Source of the DNA: Unio delphinus
Lineage: Eukaryota; Mollusca; Bivalvia; Unionida; Unionidae
Assembly (NCBI GenBank): GCA_029339505.1
Contig: JAQISU010000167.1
Location: 1,333,001-1,397,000, forward strand
DNA length: 64,000 nt
Reading direction: 5' to 3'
Part shown: in pieces, positions 46,188 through 57,192 of the stretch
Numbering within the stretch: position 1 is the stretch's first letter
Layout: every line of letters begins with the position of its first letter
Made by a program: the position numbers and the translations under genes
Notes under the pieces: model-generated
The model's database searches: none
Told to the model about the DNA's origin: nothing
What the model saw: the letters and a program-made list of their open reading frames with translations, nothing else

Positions 46188-46707
46188 TTAATTACCAGCA
46201 CCTACTATCAGTTTACTCTTCATCGCAGATCTTACTAACCAGTTAGCTAATGATTCATTGAAAGATTTATTCGTAATATAAGTTAACGCGTGAATCGATT
46301 TCACATCTGCGATATGTCTATGTTCCAGATTGTTGCTTTTATAAGCAGCATCATGAGCATGACAAGCCGGATCAATTTCATTTATAGGATATTCACCTGG
46401 TCTTGGTTGGTCTTGGCTATCAAGTCGGATATCGAGTCTATTTCCAGGGCCGCAGTAATTATATCATGGAAGATGCTTTCCCCCTGGGTATTTGGCTATG
46501 GAGTCCCTGTGATTTTTGTCAATTTTTCTGCAATATCACCTCGTTGTTTTCTAAATCATCACACGATTTTACAGAAATAAATCTAATTTTTTTGTATCAT
46601 ACTGTGCGCACTTGCCGGTGTGCGCTGATCTGTTATTTTTTGTTGTAATTGTTGTTAAGTCTATTTGTGCTAGTACGCGTCTTACATTTGACACAATATG
46701 GATCCAT
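46188..46707 (-). pseudogene. Zinc-ribbon plus phospholipase A2, unit 7
   Basis: All motifs present, TGA before the calcium loop retained. Confidence 0.78.
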
Positions 46708-46726
46708 AATTTATTTATAATAACAT

Positions 46727-46999
46727 GAATTAATTGATTTTTCGGCGACAAAAGCAAGAGAACCTGTTAAACACCATGCGGAGCTACCAAATTCTATCAG
46801 AATGATTATCACAAGTCCGTCTGGAAGTGGCAAGACCCAACTGTTACTCTGATAATGAGATGGTCAAAATGGGACAGGCTGTATTTAGTGGCACCATCTG
46901 TAGATGATCAAAGATATTACGATGTGTTACAAGATTTTAACGAGAACGCGAAATCATTAAATGAAGATGAAGATGTAATTGAATTTATTATTGATATCA
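46727..46999 (+). pseudogene. Packaging ATPase 5' part, unit 7
   Basis: P-loop present, TTAC deletion, fused to unit 8. Confidence 0.78.
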
Positions 47000-47009
47000 T
47001 TATTGATTT

Positions 47010-48061
47010 ATGGAATTTACCCGATAAATGAAAAGCCAAGTGTTGAGAACCTAAAACGTATGAAACAGTCAAATATAAATCGTGTAGCCGTACGAGTAAT
47101 AGAACATTTTACGTTACGTGGAAACGGTCTAACGGATCTGAGACGTAGCAAGATAAACAAATGAGCTTTATCAGTCAAGGATACTGGTGGTACAATAAAA
47201 GATGTGGCTAAACTTAACATCTTAACATCATTAAGATTCCCAATAACTGTAGATTGCAGTCAGATAAAATCCAATGTGAAATAGCACGTAAAATAATTTC
47301 AAAAACAAATATAAATGATTTTTGGGAAGCGTTGAGACCAAACGATTTGATAGTGGCAAGTAGAAAGATAGTCAGAGACAAACTTCAACAGCGGTTGTTT
47401 CAATTACATAAAGAAATATTCCCAACGCTTTTAGTGCCGTTATGTTATAGATCAGCTGATACACGAAGACAGAATATTGAAGTTGATATTCCAGGGCACC
47501 TGACAGGAAAACAGACTCTCGTATTAAATGATATTGTTCTGGTCATTATCAATGTTATCAAATATGCACTGCGCGCTGACAAATCTCCCTGGACGTTAGG
47601 ATACTCAATGACGATACACTCATCTCAGGGGTTAACCATCTCTGATACAGTTGTTTGGATCGTAGATGATCGCATCGAGTGGTCGAATAATTTATCTCGC
47701 AGTGTCACGAGTAAGAAGAATAAATTAACTTCATAGAGTCATTTTAGATTCTAATGACACCAGCAACAATGAAATTGTCAGCGTTGATATAATATGCATT
47801 AAAAAACACTCGCTGGTTATAAACAGAGCGACAAAAAATAATAATGCAAAATTTGAAATTGATGTTGAATTTATAATGATGCTAAAACAACAACAAAATA
47901 ATCACTGCGACAGCTGTAATTGTATAATGCTACGGTATTGATCTAAACACAAAAATCCACGCCAATTTACAAAGAACAGAAAAGATAGCAGTCGTGGTCA
48001 TATACGATAAAAGGTTAGGCTGACCCGTCTTGAGTGTAATAGACGCAGAGGTGCTAGATAA
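47010..48061 (+). pseudogene. Helicase C-terminus with HNH, unit 8
   Basis: L type, open part 47254-47736. Confidence 0.75.
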
Positions 48062-48967
48062 GTGATCGTGGTTGTATCACTTGCAACTGTTCACGTGTAA
48101 ATCCACGACGAAGAGCAGTTGAATCTAATCTGCAGATTGCGGATCTGCCCGTGGATCTTGTTATATTAGATATTTTATGTGCAGTAACACTCCATATAGG
48201 ACCAGAAGCTCTTTTTTACCACCTTCAAGTTCACCTGGTTGATATAAATATCTCACAGTGACATTACAGAGTAAATGTTATTTTGAAAAATCATTTTGTA
48301 AATGGGGTATATATTTATTTTGGATCGCGTTATTTGGTTTCATATTGATTGTTCGAGTAATTTCATTATTTAACGCAGCTATCACAGTTGGTAATCTTGC
48401 AACCCATTCACGAGATCTATTGTGTTGAATACATTCCTTCGCGTATTGATATCCTAAAAAAACGCTCAGCAAGAGTTCGATTTAATCGTTCAACAATTAC
48501 CTGATCGCGGTGTATTGCAGTAAGTCCTTGTCTGATGGTGACATTATGTTGCTTCATTAATGATAACACCGCACCCTGAAATTCCTTGCCAGGATCATCT
48601 TGTAGCAGATTTGACCATTGCAAAGGTCCTCGTCGATAAATTCGTTCAAACGCAGAAGCTACTTCTGATGCTCTCTTTGTGAATAATGGCTAATCTTCTT
48701 TTTATCTACATCAGCTACAGTTAAAACGGACTTGTAAGTCCGTCTTTTGACAGTATCATGTGAGAGAAATAATATATCCACCTGATGAACTTCATTTGGA
48801 ACGCTGACATCAAAATGTGCAAAGTGAATTTGTTTAGGCGGTGGTAGATAAATCTGCCATATCGCCTGTCTTGATAACCAATCTGCTGCAATATCTTCTT
48901 TGACTTTTGCTGCTTTGGCGAGTTTATTAATTGCTGATTAACCCCTCCAGTATCCTCTTGGGGAATA
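48054..48967 (-). pseudogene. Polinton integrase, unit 8
   Basis: Same blocks; DDPGKEF variant. Confidence 0.85.
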
Positions 48968-48989
48968 ATAAATATACTCCATAATAATA

Positions 48990-49509
48990 TTAATTACCAG
49001 CACCTACTATCAGTTTACTCTTCATCGCAGATCTTACTAACCAGTTAGCTAATGATTCATTGAAAGATTTATTCGTAATATAAGTTAACGCGTGAATCGA
49101 TTTCACATCTGCGATATGTCTATGTTCCAGATTGTTGCTTTTATAAGCAGCATCATGAGCATGACAAGCCGGATCAATTTCATTTATAGGATATTCACCT
49201 GGTCTTGGTTGGTCTTGGCTATCAAGTCGGATATCGAGTCTATTTCCAGGGCCGCAGTAATTATATCATGGAAGATGCTTTTCCCCTGGGTATTTGGCTA
49301 TGGAGTCCCTGTGATTTTTGTCAATTTTTCTGCAATATCACCTCGTTGTTTTCTAAATCATCACACGATTTTGCAGAAATAAATCTAATTTTTTTGTATC
49401 ATACTGTGCGCACTTGCCGGTGTGCGCTGATCTGTTATTTTTTGTTGTAATTGTTGTTAAGTCTATTTGTGCTAGTACGCGTCTTACATTTGACACAATA
49501 TGGATCCAT
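48990..49509 (-). pseudogene. Zinc-ribbon plus phospholipase A2, unit 8
   Basis: All motifs present, TGA before the calcium loop retained. Confidence 0.78.
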
Positions 49510-49528
49510 AATTTATTTATAATAACAT

Positions 49529-49805
49529 GAATTAATTGATTTTTCGGCGACAAAAACACGAGAACTTGTTAAACACCATGCGGAGCTACCAAATTCTATC
49601 AGAATGATTATCACAAGTCCGTCTGGAAGTGGCAAGACCCAACTGTTACTTACTCTGATAATGAGATGGTCAAAATGGGACAGGTTGTATTTAGTGGCAC
49701 CATCTGTAGATGATCAAAGATATTACGATGTGTTACAAGATTTTAACGAGAATGCGAAATCATTAAATGAAGATGAAGATGTAATTGAATTTATTATTGA
49801 TATCA
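49529..49805 (+). pseudogene. Packaging ATPase 5' part with chimeric end, unit 8
   Basis: Type B, open frame 49604-49837 across the junction, the same chimera as units 3 and 5. Confidence 0.8.
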
Positions 49806-49815
49806 TTATTGATTT

Positions 49816-50868
49816 ATGGAATTTACCCGATAAATGAAAAGCCATGTGTTGAGAACCTAAAACGTATGAAACTGTCAAATATAAATCGTGTAGCCGTACG
49901 AGTAATAGAGCATTTTACGTTACGTGGAAATGGTCTAACGGATCTGAGACGTAGCAAGATAAACAAATGAGCTTTATCAGTCAAGGATACTGGTGGTACA
50001 ATAAAAGATGTGGCTAAACTTAACATCTTAACATCATTAAGATTCCCAATAACTGTAGATTGCAGTCAGATAAAATCCAATGTGAAATAGCACGTAAAAT
50101 AATTTCAGAAACAAATATAAATGATTTTTGGGAAGCGTGGAGACCAAACGATTTGATAGTGGCAAGTAGAAAGATAGTCAGAGACAAACTTCAACAGCGG
50201 TTGTTTCAATTACATAAAGAAATATTCCCAACGCTTTTAATGCCGTTATGTTATAGATCAGCTGATACACGAAGACAGAATATTGAAGTTGATATTCCAG
50301 GGCACCTGACAGGAAAACAGACTCTCGTATTAAATGATATTGTTCTGGTCATTATCAATGTTATCGAATATGCACTGCGCGCTGACAAATCTCCCTGGAC
50401 GTTAGGATACTCAATGACGATACACTCATCTCAGGGGTTAACCATCTCTGATACAGTTGTTTGGATCGTAGATGATCGCATCGAGTGGTCGAATAATTTA
50501 TCTCGCAGTGTCACAAGTTAGAAGAATAAATTAACTTCATAGAGTCATTCTAGATTCTAATGACACCAGCAACAATGAAATTATCAGCGTTGATATAATA
50601 TGTATTAAAAAAAACACTCGCTGGTTATAAACAGAGCGACAAAAATAATAATACAAAATTTGAAATTGATGTTGAATTTATAATGATGCTAAAACAACAA
50701 CAGAATAATCACTGCGCCAGCTGTAATTGTATAATGCTACGGTATTGATCTAAACACAAACATCCACGCCAATTTACAAAGAACAGAAAAGATAGCAGTC
50801 GTGGTCATATACGAGAAAAGGTTATGCTGACCTGTCTTGAGTGTAATAGACGCAGAGGTGCTAGTTAA
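49816..50868 (+). pseudogene. Helicase C-terminus with HNH, unit 9
   Basis: W type, open part 50060-50521; HNH with CASCN and GHIREK. Confidence 0.75.
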
Positions 50869-51775
50869 GTGATCGTGGTGGTATCACTTGCAACTGTTCA
50901 CGTGTAAATCCACGACGAAGAGCAGTTGAATCTAATCTGCAGATTGCGGATCTGCCCGTGGATCTTGTTATATTAGATATTTTATGTGCAGTAACACTCC
51001 ATATAGGACCAGAAGCTCTTTTTTACCACCTTCAAGTTCACCTGGTTCATATAAATATCTCACAGTGACATTACAGAGTAAATGTTATTTTGAAAAATCA
51101 TTTTGTAAATGGGGTATATATTTATTTTGGATCGCGTTATTTGGTTTCATATTGATTGTTCGAGTAGTTTCATTATTTAACGCAGCTATCACAGTTGGTA
51201 ATCTTGCAACCCATTCACGAGATCTATTGTGTTGAATACATTCCTTCGCGTATTGATATCCTAAAAAAAACGCTCAGCAAGAGTTCGATTTAATCGTTCA
51301 ACAATTACCTGATCGCAGTGTATTGCAGTAAGTCCTTGTCTGATGGTGACATTATGTTGCTTCATTAATGATAACACCGCACCCTGAAATTCCTTGCCAG
51401 GATCAACTTGTAGCAGATTTGACCATTGCAAAGGTCTTCGTCGATAAATTCGTTCAAACGCAGAAGCTACTTCTGATGCTCCCTTTGTGAATAATGGCTA
51501 ATCTTCTTTGTATCTACATCAGGTACAGTTAAAACGGACTTGTAAGTCCGTCTTTTGACAGTATCATGTGAGAGAAATAATATATCCACCTGATGAACTT
51601 CATTTGGAACGCTGACATCAAAATGCGCAAAGTGAATTTGTTTAGGCGGTGGTAGATAAATCTGCCATATCGCCTGTCTTGATAACCAATCTGCTGCAAT
51701 ATCTTCTTTGACTTTTGCTGCTTTGGCGAGTTTATTAATTGCTGATTAACCCCTCCAGTATCCTCTTGGGGAATA
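50861..51775 (-). pseudogene. Polinton integrase, unit 9
   Basis: Same blocks as unit 1 but with one extra A in the homopolymer near 51265 and several private substitutions that remove the short open frames seen in the other units. Confidence 0.85.
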
Positions 51776-51797
51776 ATAAATATATTCTATAATAATA

Positions 51798-52317
51798 TTA
51801 ATTACCAGCACCTACTATCAGTTTACTCTTCATCGCAGATCTTACTAACCAGTTAGCTAATGATTCATTGAAAGATTTATTCGTAATATAAGTTAACGCG
51901 TGAATCGATTTCACATCTGCGATATGTCTATGTTCCAGATTGTTGCTTTTATAAGCAGCATCATGAGCATGACAAGCCAGATCAATTTCATTTATAGGAT
52001 ATTCACCTGGTCTTGGTTGGTCTTGGCTATCAAGTCGGATATCTAGTCTATTTCCAGGGCCGCAGTAATTATATCCTGGAAGATGCTTTTCCCCTGGGTA
52101 TTTGGCTATGGAGTCCCTGTGATTTTTGTCAATTTTTCTGCAATATCACCTCGTTGTTTTCTAAATCATCACACGATTTTGCAGAAATAAATCTAATTTT
52201 TTTGTATCATACTGTGCGCACTTGCCGGTGTGCGCTGATCTGTTATTTTTTGTTGTAATTGTTGTTAAGTCTATTTGTGCTAGTACGCGTCTTACATTTG
52301 ACACAATATGGATCCAT
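51798..52317 (-). pseudogene. Zinc-ribbon plus phospholipase A2, unit 9 (PLA2 part open)
   Basis: The codon that is TGA in units 1-8 reads GGA (Gly) here (52076-52074). The frame is therefore open from before the calcium loop (LPGYNYCGPGN) through the catalytic HD pair to the stop. The residue three positions before the catalytic histidine is Leu rather than Pro. The zinc-ribbon half is still out of frame. This is the best-preserved PLA2 copy. Confidence 0.8.
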
Positions 52318-52336
52318 AATTTATTTATAATAACAT

Positions 52337-52974
52337 GAATTAATTGATTTTTCGGCGACAAAAACACGAGAACCTGTTAAACACCATGCGGAGCTACCAA
52401 ATTCTATCAGAATGATTATTACAAGTCCGTCTGGAAGTGGCAAGACCCAACTGTTACTTACTCTGATAATGCGATGGTCAAAATGGGACAGGTTGTATTT
52501 AGTGGCACCATCTGTAGATGATCAAAGATATTACGATGTGTTACAAGATTTTAACGAGAACGCGAAATCATTAAATGAAGATGAAGATGTAATTGAATTT
52601 ATTATTGATATCAATGAAACACCGAATGTTGATTCCATTGATGGATCTATTAACAATTTAGTCGTATATGATGATGTGATGCTGGGTAACCAATCAAATT
52701 ATTCTCGGATATTCTCCAGAGGCAGATATATAAACACACAGAGTTGATTTATGTAACCCAACGGTATACACAAATACCAAAAGTGATCAGATATAACTAT
52801 AATATTCTTGCTGTGTTTAATGGAGTTAATACTCACACACTTACAAATATTCATCGGACCTGGTGTGGCGAAGATATGGATTATAATCATTTTAGAAATT
52901 TCTATAGGCATGCTAAATCAAACCCTCATGGGTTTATAACAAGAAATGTACATGATCCATTGATCAAGATATAG
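52337..52974 (+). pseudogene. Packaging ATPase (A32/FtsK-HerA-like), only full-length copy
   Basis: The open part from ATG 52412 has Walker A SPSGSGKTQLL near its start, YLVAPSVDDQRYYDV, and Walker B INNLVVYDDVMLG about 80 residues later. It then has RIFSRGRYINTQS and stops at 52747. The next frame continues without loss: IYVTQRYTQIPKVIRYNYN, LAVFNGVNTHTLTNIHRTW and a C-terminal FRNFYRHAKSN, ending 52974. A single frameshift near 52737 separates them. Polintons and related viruses use this ATPase to pack genomic DNA into capsids. It is the only gene that runs out of the array on the right, so it defines the right breakpoint. The protein would be about 210 residues, normal for the family. Confidence 0.85.
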
Positions 52975-52975
52975 A

Positions 52976-53399
52976 ATAGGACTTGATAAAATATTCGGTG
53001 AAAACCCTAGCAGCAGAGAGAGCGCGACAACAAATATGCGTCTCGAAAGTTAGAAGCCTTTGTTCTGTGGGTTTTTTTCCTTCAGTTTCGTAGGAGACTT
53101 TGGTTTGACAAGCAGATGCCTCTAAAAATGTTGTAGGGTTCTCCCCCTCTGCTGCTCATAATCTTCTAGTAATGACTCAATGGCGCTGACTTTGCCCTCC
53201 TTCGAGTTAAGTATGAATAGGATGTGTATAGCCCATTAAGTCAAGAATATCTCGTAGCTCCTTCAGTACATTTTGTCATTAGTTTCAAATATTTGCATGT
53301 AGTTTTAGAAATGAAGATGAATACTGCCCTAGGCTTAAGTATTGAAAATGTTAACAAAAACAAAACGCATTACTCTTGAAAGTCAGTACAACATCTCTC

Positions 53400-53444
<45 letters not shown>

Positions 53445-54300
53445 GACATGTGGTATATTCACCATTGAATCCATGGAGCAGTAGGTATGTTGTATTTTGA
53501 TTATAAAACCCAGTAGTTGTCGGTTGTGTTGTGTTTTCGCCACAAAACCTCTCGTATTAGCTGATATTGTGTAGCTTGACCAAAAAACGACAACTTTACG
53601 AAGTTCAAGAACCAACATAATTTTTATAACATTTGATCTAATTTTACTCCATCAAAAGTGAGTATATTTACCTACATACATTTGTTATGTTTATAAAGGT
53701 ATTTTTTTTTTAAAAATCATCATTATTCATTATTTTGTCGCTCGCTCTCTCATCTTGAAATTTTCATATAAAAATAAAAAATTATTATCTGTCTTAGATA
53801 ACCACCATCGCATTTTCCACTATCAAAAGTAAGTAACAGTAAACATGACTTGAAATTACGGATGCAACACAGATAAAAAGAAAACAAATGAGATAAAATA
53901 GTTTCTAATTACTACATAGGATGCACTTATATTAGCTTACAAACGCTATTACACTGTTTAGCTGAGAATAAATAAAATCTAAATATTTGTGACAATTAAT
54001 CAATCAGATTTTAAAGCCAGCAAATACAAATCTTGTTCATGGCCTGCAACTCATTTTAATGCTGCATTTAATAACGAATTCGACAAATATTTAAAGAGAT
54101 TAAAAAATGTATGTAAATTTGTAAGAGGGCTAGTTAATTGAATTTAGCTGCGTTATCTATGGAACGACCTCCATCATAATCCTATGTGACATTTTAAAGG
54201 TCGGGCTGTGAGCCCTGTCTGTCTAAGTCGTTCCAGAACTCACTAAGTTCGCATGAGGTAGTGGATAGGGTTTCCGTTTCATATGCGTTTCACCCAGTAA
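52976..54300. other. Sequence right of Polinton A, no gene recognised
   Basis: AT-rich sequence with one (CT)n tract. I looked for a terminal inverted repeat of the Polinton after 52974 and found none that pairs with sequence near 21.2 kb. The element end is therefore undefined. Confidence 0.4.
53394..53441. repeat. (CT)n microsatellite
   Basis: About 23 CT units with one CC interruption at 53410. Confidence 0.95.
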
Positions 54301-54302
54301 TT

Positions 54303-54850
54303 TCAAATGAACTCTTCCAAGCCCGTCATGCCTAGTCTTTCCGTTAAGACACTGGAATATTCGTGGAGTATCTCCTCCACCTCTTCACGTTGATCTGACG
54401 TTAACGTTACATCAAGAACGACGTCGACGTAAGTCTCATCCCTCGTCAAAGGACAACAATTAAGTACTGCCGTCACTCGTCCATTGTCGTCGGGTTCATC
54501 AGCCACAACTGTAGCAACCACGAACTCAGTACAGGCACTGGGCGATGTGAGGTCTTATGTGCCACCCGCTTATACATGTCACACAACAGACAAGCCCCTT
54601 TACATCTGGCCAGTAGAATCTCATCACTAACCTATCTTTCACATTTGCCACGCACATGTGACTACCGATTAGACTCTCTTGTGCTAGCCTAAGCACTTCT
54701 TCTCACTTGCTTAAACCTCTCAGATCCTTCCCGAACGTGTCGATACAAGAAACCCCGTTTCAGCGCGAACTCTACCTCACTGTCTGACAATTTCCGTACG
54801 GACTTCTTTGCACACCCGCGTACTTTGTTAAGGGTATAATCTTCCTCTTG
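54303..54850 (-). pseudogene. Ty3/gypsy pol fragment, internally deleted
   Basis: Two pieces of a gypsy polyprotein lie in one direction. The first (54840-54540) is integrase zinc-binding domain, with LAQESLIGSHM, RLVMRFYWPDVKG and a Cys pair (CCVTC), in a frame broken by stops. The second (54521-54303) is the stretch before RT, LTSDQREEVEEILHEYSSVL followed by TERLGMTGLEEF. In an intact element the second piece lies upstream of the first, so the order here implies rearrangement or two insertions. RT and RNase H are absent. Confidence 0.6.
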
Positions 54851-54961
54851 ATGTCTCCTTAATTTACCAGGTTAAAAATTGTCAATAGACGAAGTTGAGG
54901 GCGGGTTCACGGGTTTCGACCTTAACCTTCGCTTCATAGACCTCATATCTACGGACCCCAC

Positions 54962-56060
54962 GTGTACACACAACATATGATTAGGCTGTGGCAACATATA
55001 CCTACATTCTACAATTATGTCGTTTTCTGCCGCAGCATCTTTAAAAGAATTGTAGCCATAGTTGAAGACCATGTGCACGCCTATTTCCGAAATGCAAAGA
55101 CCAAATCTTTTTACTGGGGCAGAATCATGAACAATGCAGCGAATGGAACAACTCTGTATGTGATATTTGTTGATTTGGAGAAATATTCCACTGTTCATGA
55201 CTTTGGCCGTTTTTAAAACATTGTGGCAACCCTCAGAAAACGGTCAACATCATTAGAAACAAAAGGAAGATTCCCAATACAGTCTAACACAACAGTCACC
55301 TAACAGGAAGCTCTAAGACTGGAGTAAAACAAATGTTGGATTCTGTCGCCATTCGCTTTGTTGTGTAATGCATCATAATTTTAAGGAAGCGACAGGAAAA
55401 AAATAATATAAGACGTGAAATATAATATTAATCATCTTTCCATCCGACACAGTGACATTGAACAAAAAATAAACTATGGCAGAAAAACCAAGTGGATTGG
55501 TCTCAATGTAAACATAGAATTAAAAACTAATAAAAGTCAACCCTAGGATAAATCTGCAAGTTATAATGAAACACAAACCATTGCGAGAGATGGAAGATTT
55601 CATGCATTTATCTAATTAAGTGTCAACAGATGCCGAATGAAGAACGGAGAAGGTAAACACGCAAGTTTTCAAATAGGAATAGGGACCAAGTCAAACAGAT
55701 CGAAATGTAACATCCTCAGTGAGCTATTCTATGCTGGAAGAAACTAACATCCACCCAGAAGAGGATGGAAACGTTCCAATGGTTCCACAGATTCAGAAGA
55801 TTTGTTTGTACCAACACCATCTCGAATGAAGAACTCAGAAGAACAGATGGAGTCTAATTCATCTCATCACAAGTGACATCTAGACGATAAAGATCGCTGG
55901 GGCACATGTACAGAATGTCGTCTACTACCCTTCTCAAAGTATTTCCTCAAGGGACAAGGCAAACCAAGAGAAAAAACATGCAGGAAACATGGATACCGGC
56001 AGCAGAAAAATATCTTTAAAACAGTGGCCTGAGCTGAGAAACAGTACAAAGAGCAATGAC
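54962..56060 (+). mobile_element. Degraded non-LTR retrotransposon (RTE-like)
   Basis: At 55130-55260 the plus strand reads GTTLYVIFVDLEKYSTVHD, which matches the RT block FVDxEKAFDxV, followed in another frame by a GNPQKTVNIIRNKRK-like stretch. At 55890-56060 the C-terminal end GHMYRMSSTTLLKVFPQGTR followed by a KRKNMQETW block resembles the end of RTE-type ORF2. Sequence between these is too decayed to read. Strand and order are consistent with one element of about 1 kb, heavily deleted. Confidence 0.5.
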
Positions 56061-56083
56061 TGATCGGCAGCAGTTGATCGGCA

Positions 56084-56085
<2 letters not shown>

Positions 56086-56169
<84 letters not shown>
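56086..56169. repeat. (AT)n microsatellite
   Basis: About 42 uninterrupted AT units. Confidence 0.95.
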
Positions 56170-56171
<2 letters not shown>

Positions 56172-57100
56172 TTCTTTTTTCAAGGGTATTTACATAAAGA
56201 AAGAAGTTTCATCATTATGAATACCAATATGTTTTGGAAATCACATTTATTTATCAGCATTACACCTTCTAGTTGTTTGTATTTATTCTACTCATACTTG
56301 GTAGTAATGCAACATTGTTCTCTTCTATTTTAAATGAGGCTCAATTAGTTGTTATATTCAAATTGTTGGATATATAGACAATGCCATACTGCTTAATCTT
56401 CGTGTATTTAAAAATTCCCATCAGGCTTACATAACCATTGACGTTGTTTGCTATTGAACAACTTGAAAAATAATATTTCACTGAAAAGACAAATAACAAT
56501 AACCTATATTATCCTGAAACAGCCTAATACAAACAGCGATCAATAAACAGAACAGTAAATGGAATATTGAAGAAAAAACAAAACAATTGATGAAACTTTT
56601 ACTTAAAGCAGCTGGGAATAAAATCTATGAGGAAACGTGTTCATATGTACAAATGTGAGATCAGTGCAAATATTAAATCTATCATCGAACATCAATATCC
56701 GACCAACGCCATATATGATTAGTAATTTTGTACTCATTGATTATTTCAATATATTACACAATTAATGGAGATTACGTAACTTTAAATTGTATTTGATATT
56801 TACTCCATTTGTATCATTAGCATGATCAGCATTAAGTACTTGTTTGAAAAGATTAAAAACTATTACTTTTAAATAACCCATAATATTTTTTAAAAATCCC
56901 AAACAGTTTAAAACAAAGAAGCTTTTTCTGCACTCCGTCTTTGTAATCGATGCATATTTTTTAAAACTCCAACATGTATTATTTTAACTGCATCGCATCA
57001 AAGGATAAAAGATAGAGAAATCAAACAAACAAACGATATATACGCCTTCAACACTATAAAAAAGTTGCGAGTTTTGAAAGTTTCAACGATTTGAATGTGT

Positions 57101-57103
<3 letters not shown>

Positions 57104-57192
<89 letters not shown>
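57104..57192. repeat. (CT)n followed by (CA)n microsatellite
   Basis: About 34 CT units pass directly into about 11 CA units. Confidence 0.95.

Larger units (their letters stand above)
44208..47009 (+). repeat. Tandem unit 7 of 9 (2802 bp)
   Basis: Helicase L type (44452-44934), ATPase type A. Like unit 2, except that it has GCGATATG rather than GCCATATG near 46310. Confidence 0.93.
47010..49815 (+). repeat. Tandem unit 8 of 9 (2806 bp)
   Basis: Helicase L type (47254-47736), ATPase type B. It shares GGTTGATAT (48237) only with unit 3. Confidence 0.93.
49816..52613 (+). repeat. Tandem unit 9 of 9, right edge of the array
   Basis: Helicase W type (50060-50521) with the most private substitutions after unit 1. 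Examples are CGAGTAGTTTC near 51165, an eighth A at 51265, GATCGCAGTG near 51313 and CAAAGGTCTTCG near 51432. At 52613 the sequence does not jump back but continues into the rest of the ATPase gene, which shows where the original single-copy locus ended. Confidence 0.93.

Noticed and set aside
27386..52613. CRISPR array or rDNA-like repeat
   Set aside because: Units are 2.8 kb of protein-coding remnants without short repeat-spacer structure and without rRNA similarity.
27386..52613. Nine active gene clusters
   Set aside because: All units carry frameshifts or stops in helicase, integrase and the zinc-ribbon/PLA2 gene. Only the unit 9 PLA2 part, the ATPase with one shift, and the chimeric ATPase fragments are open.
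52975..53100. Right terminal inverted repeat of Polinton A
   Set aside because: No sequence here pairs with any stretch near 21.0-21.3 kb, so the terminus could not be supported.
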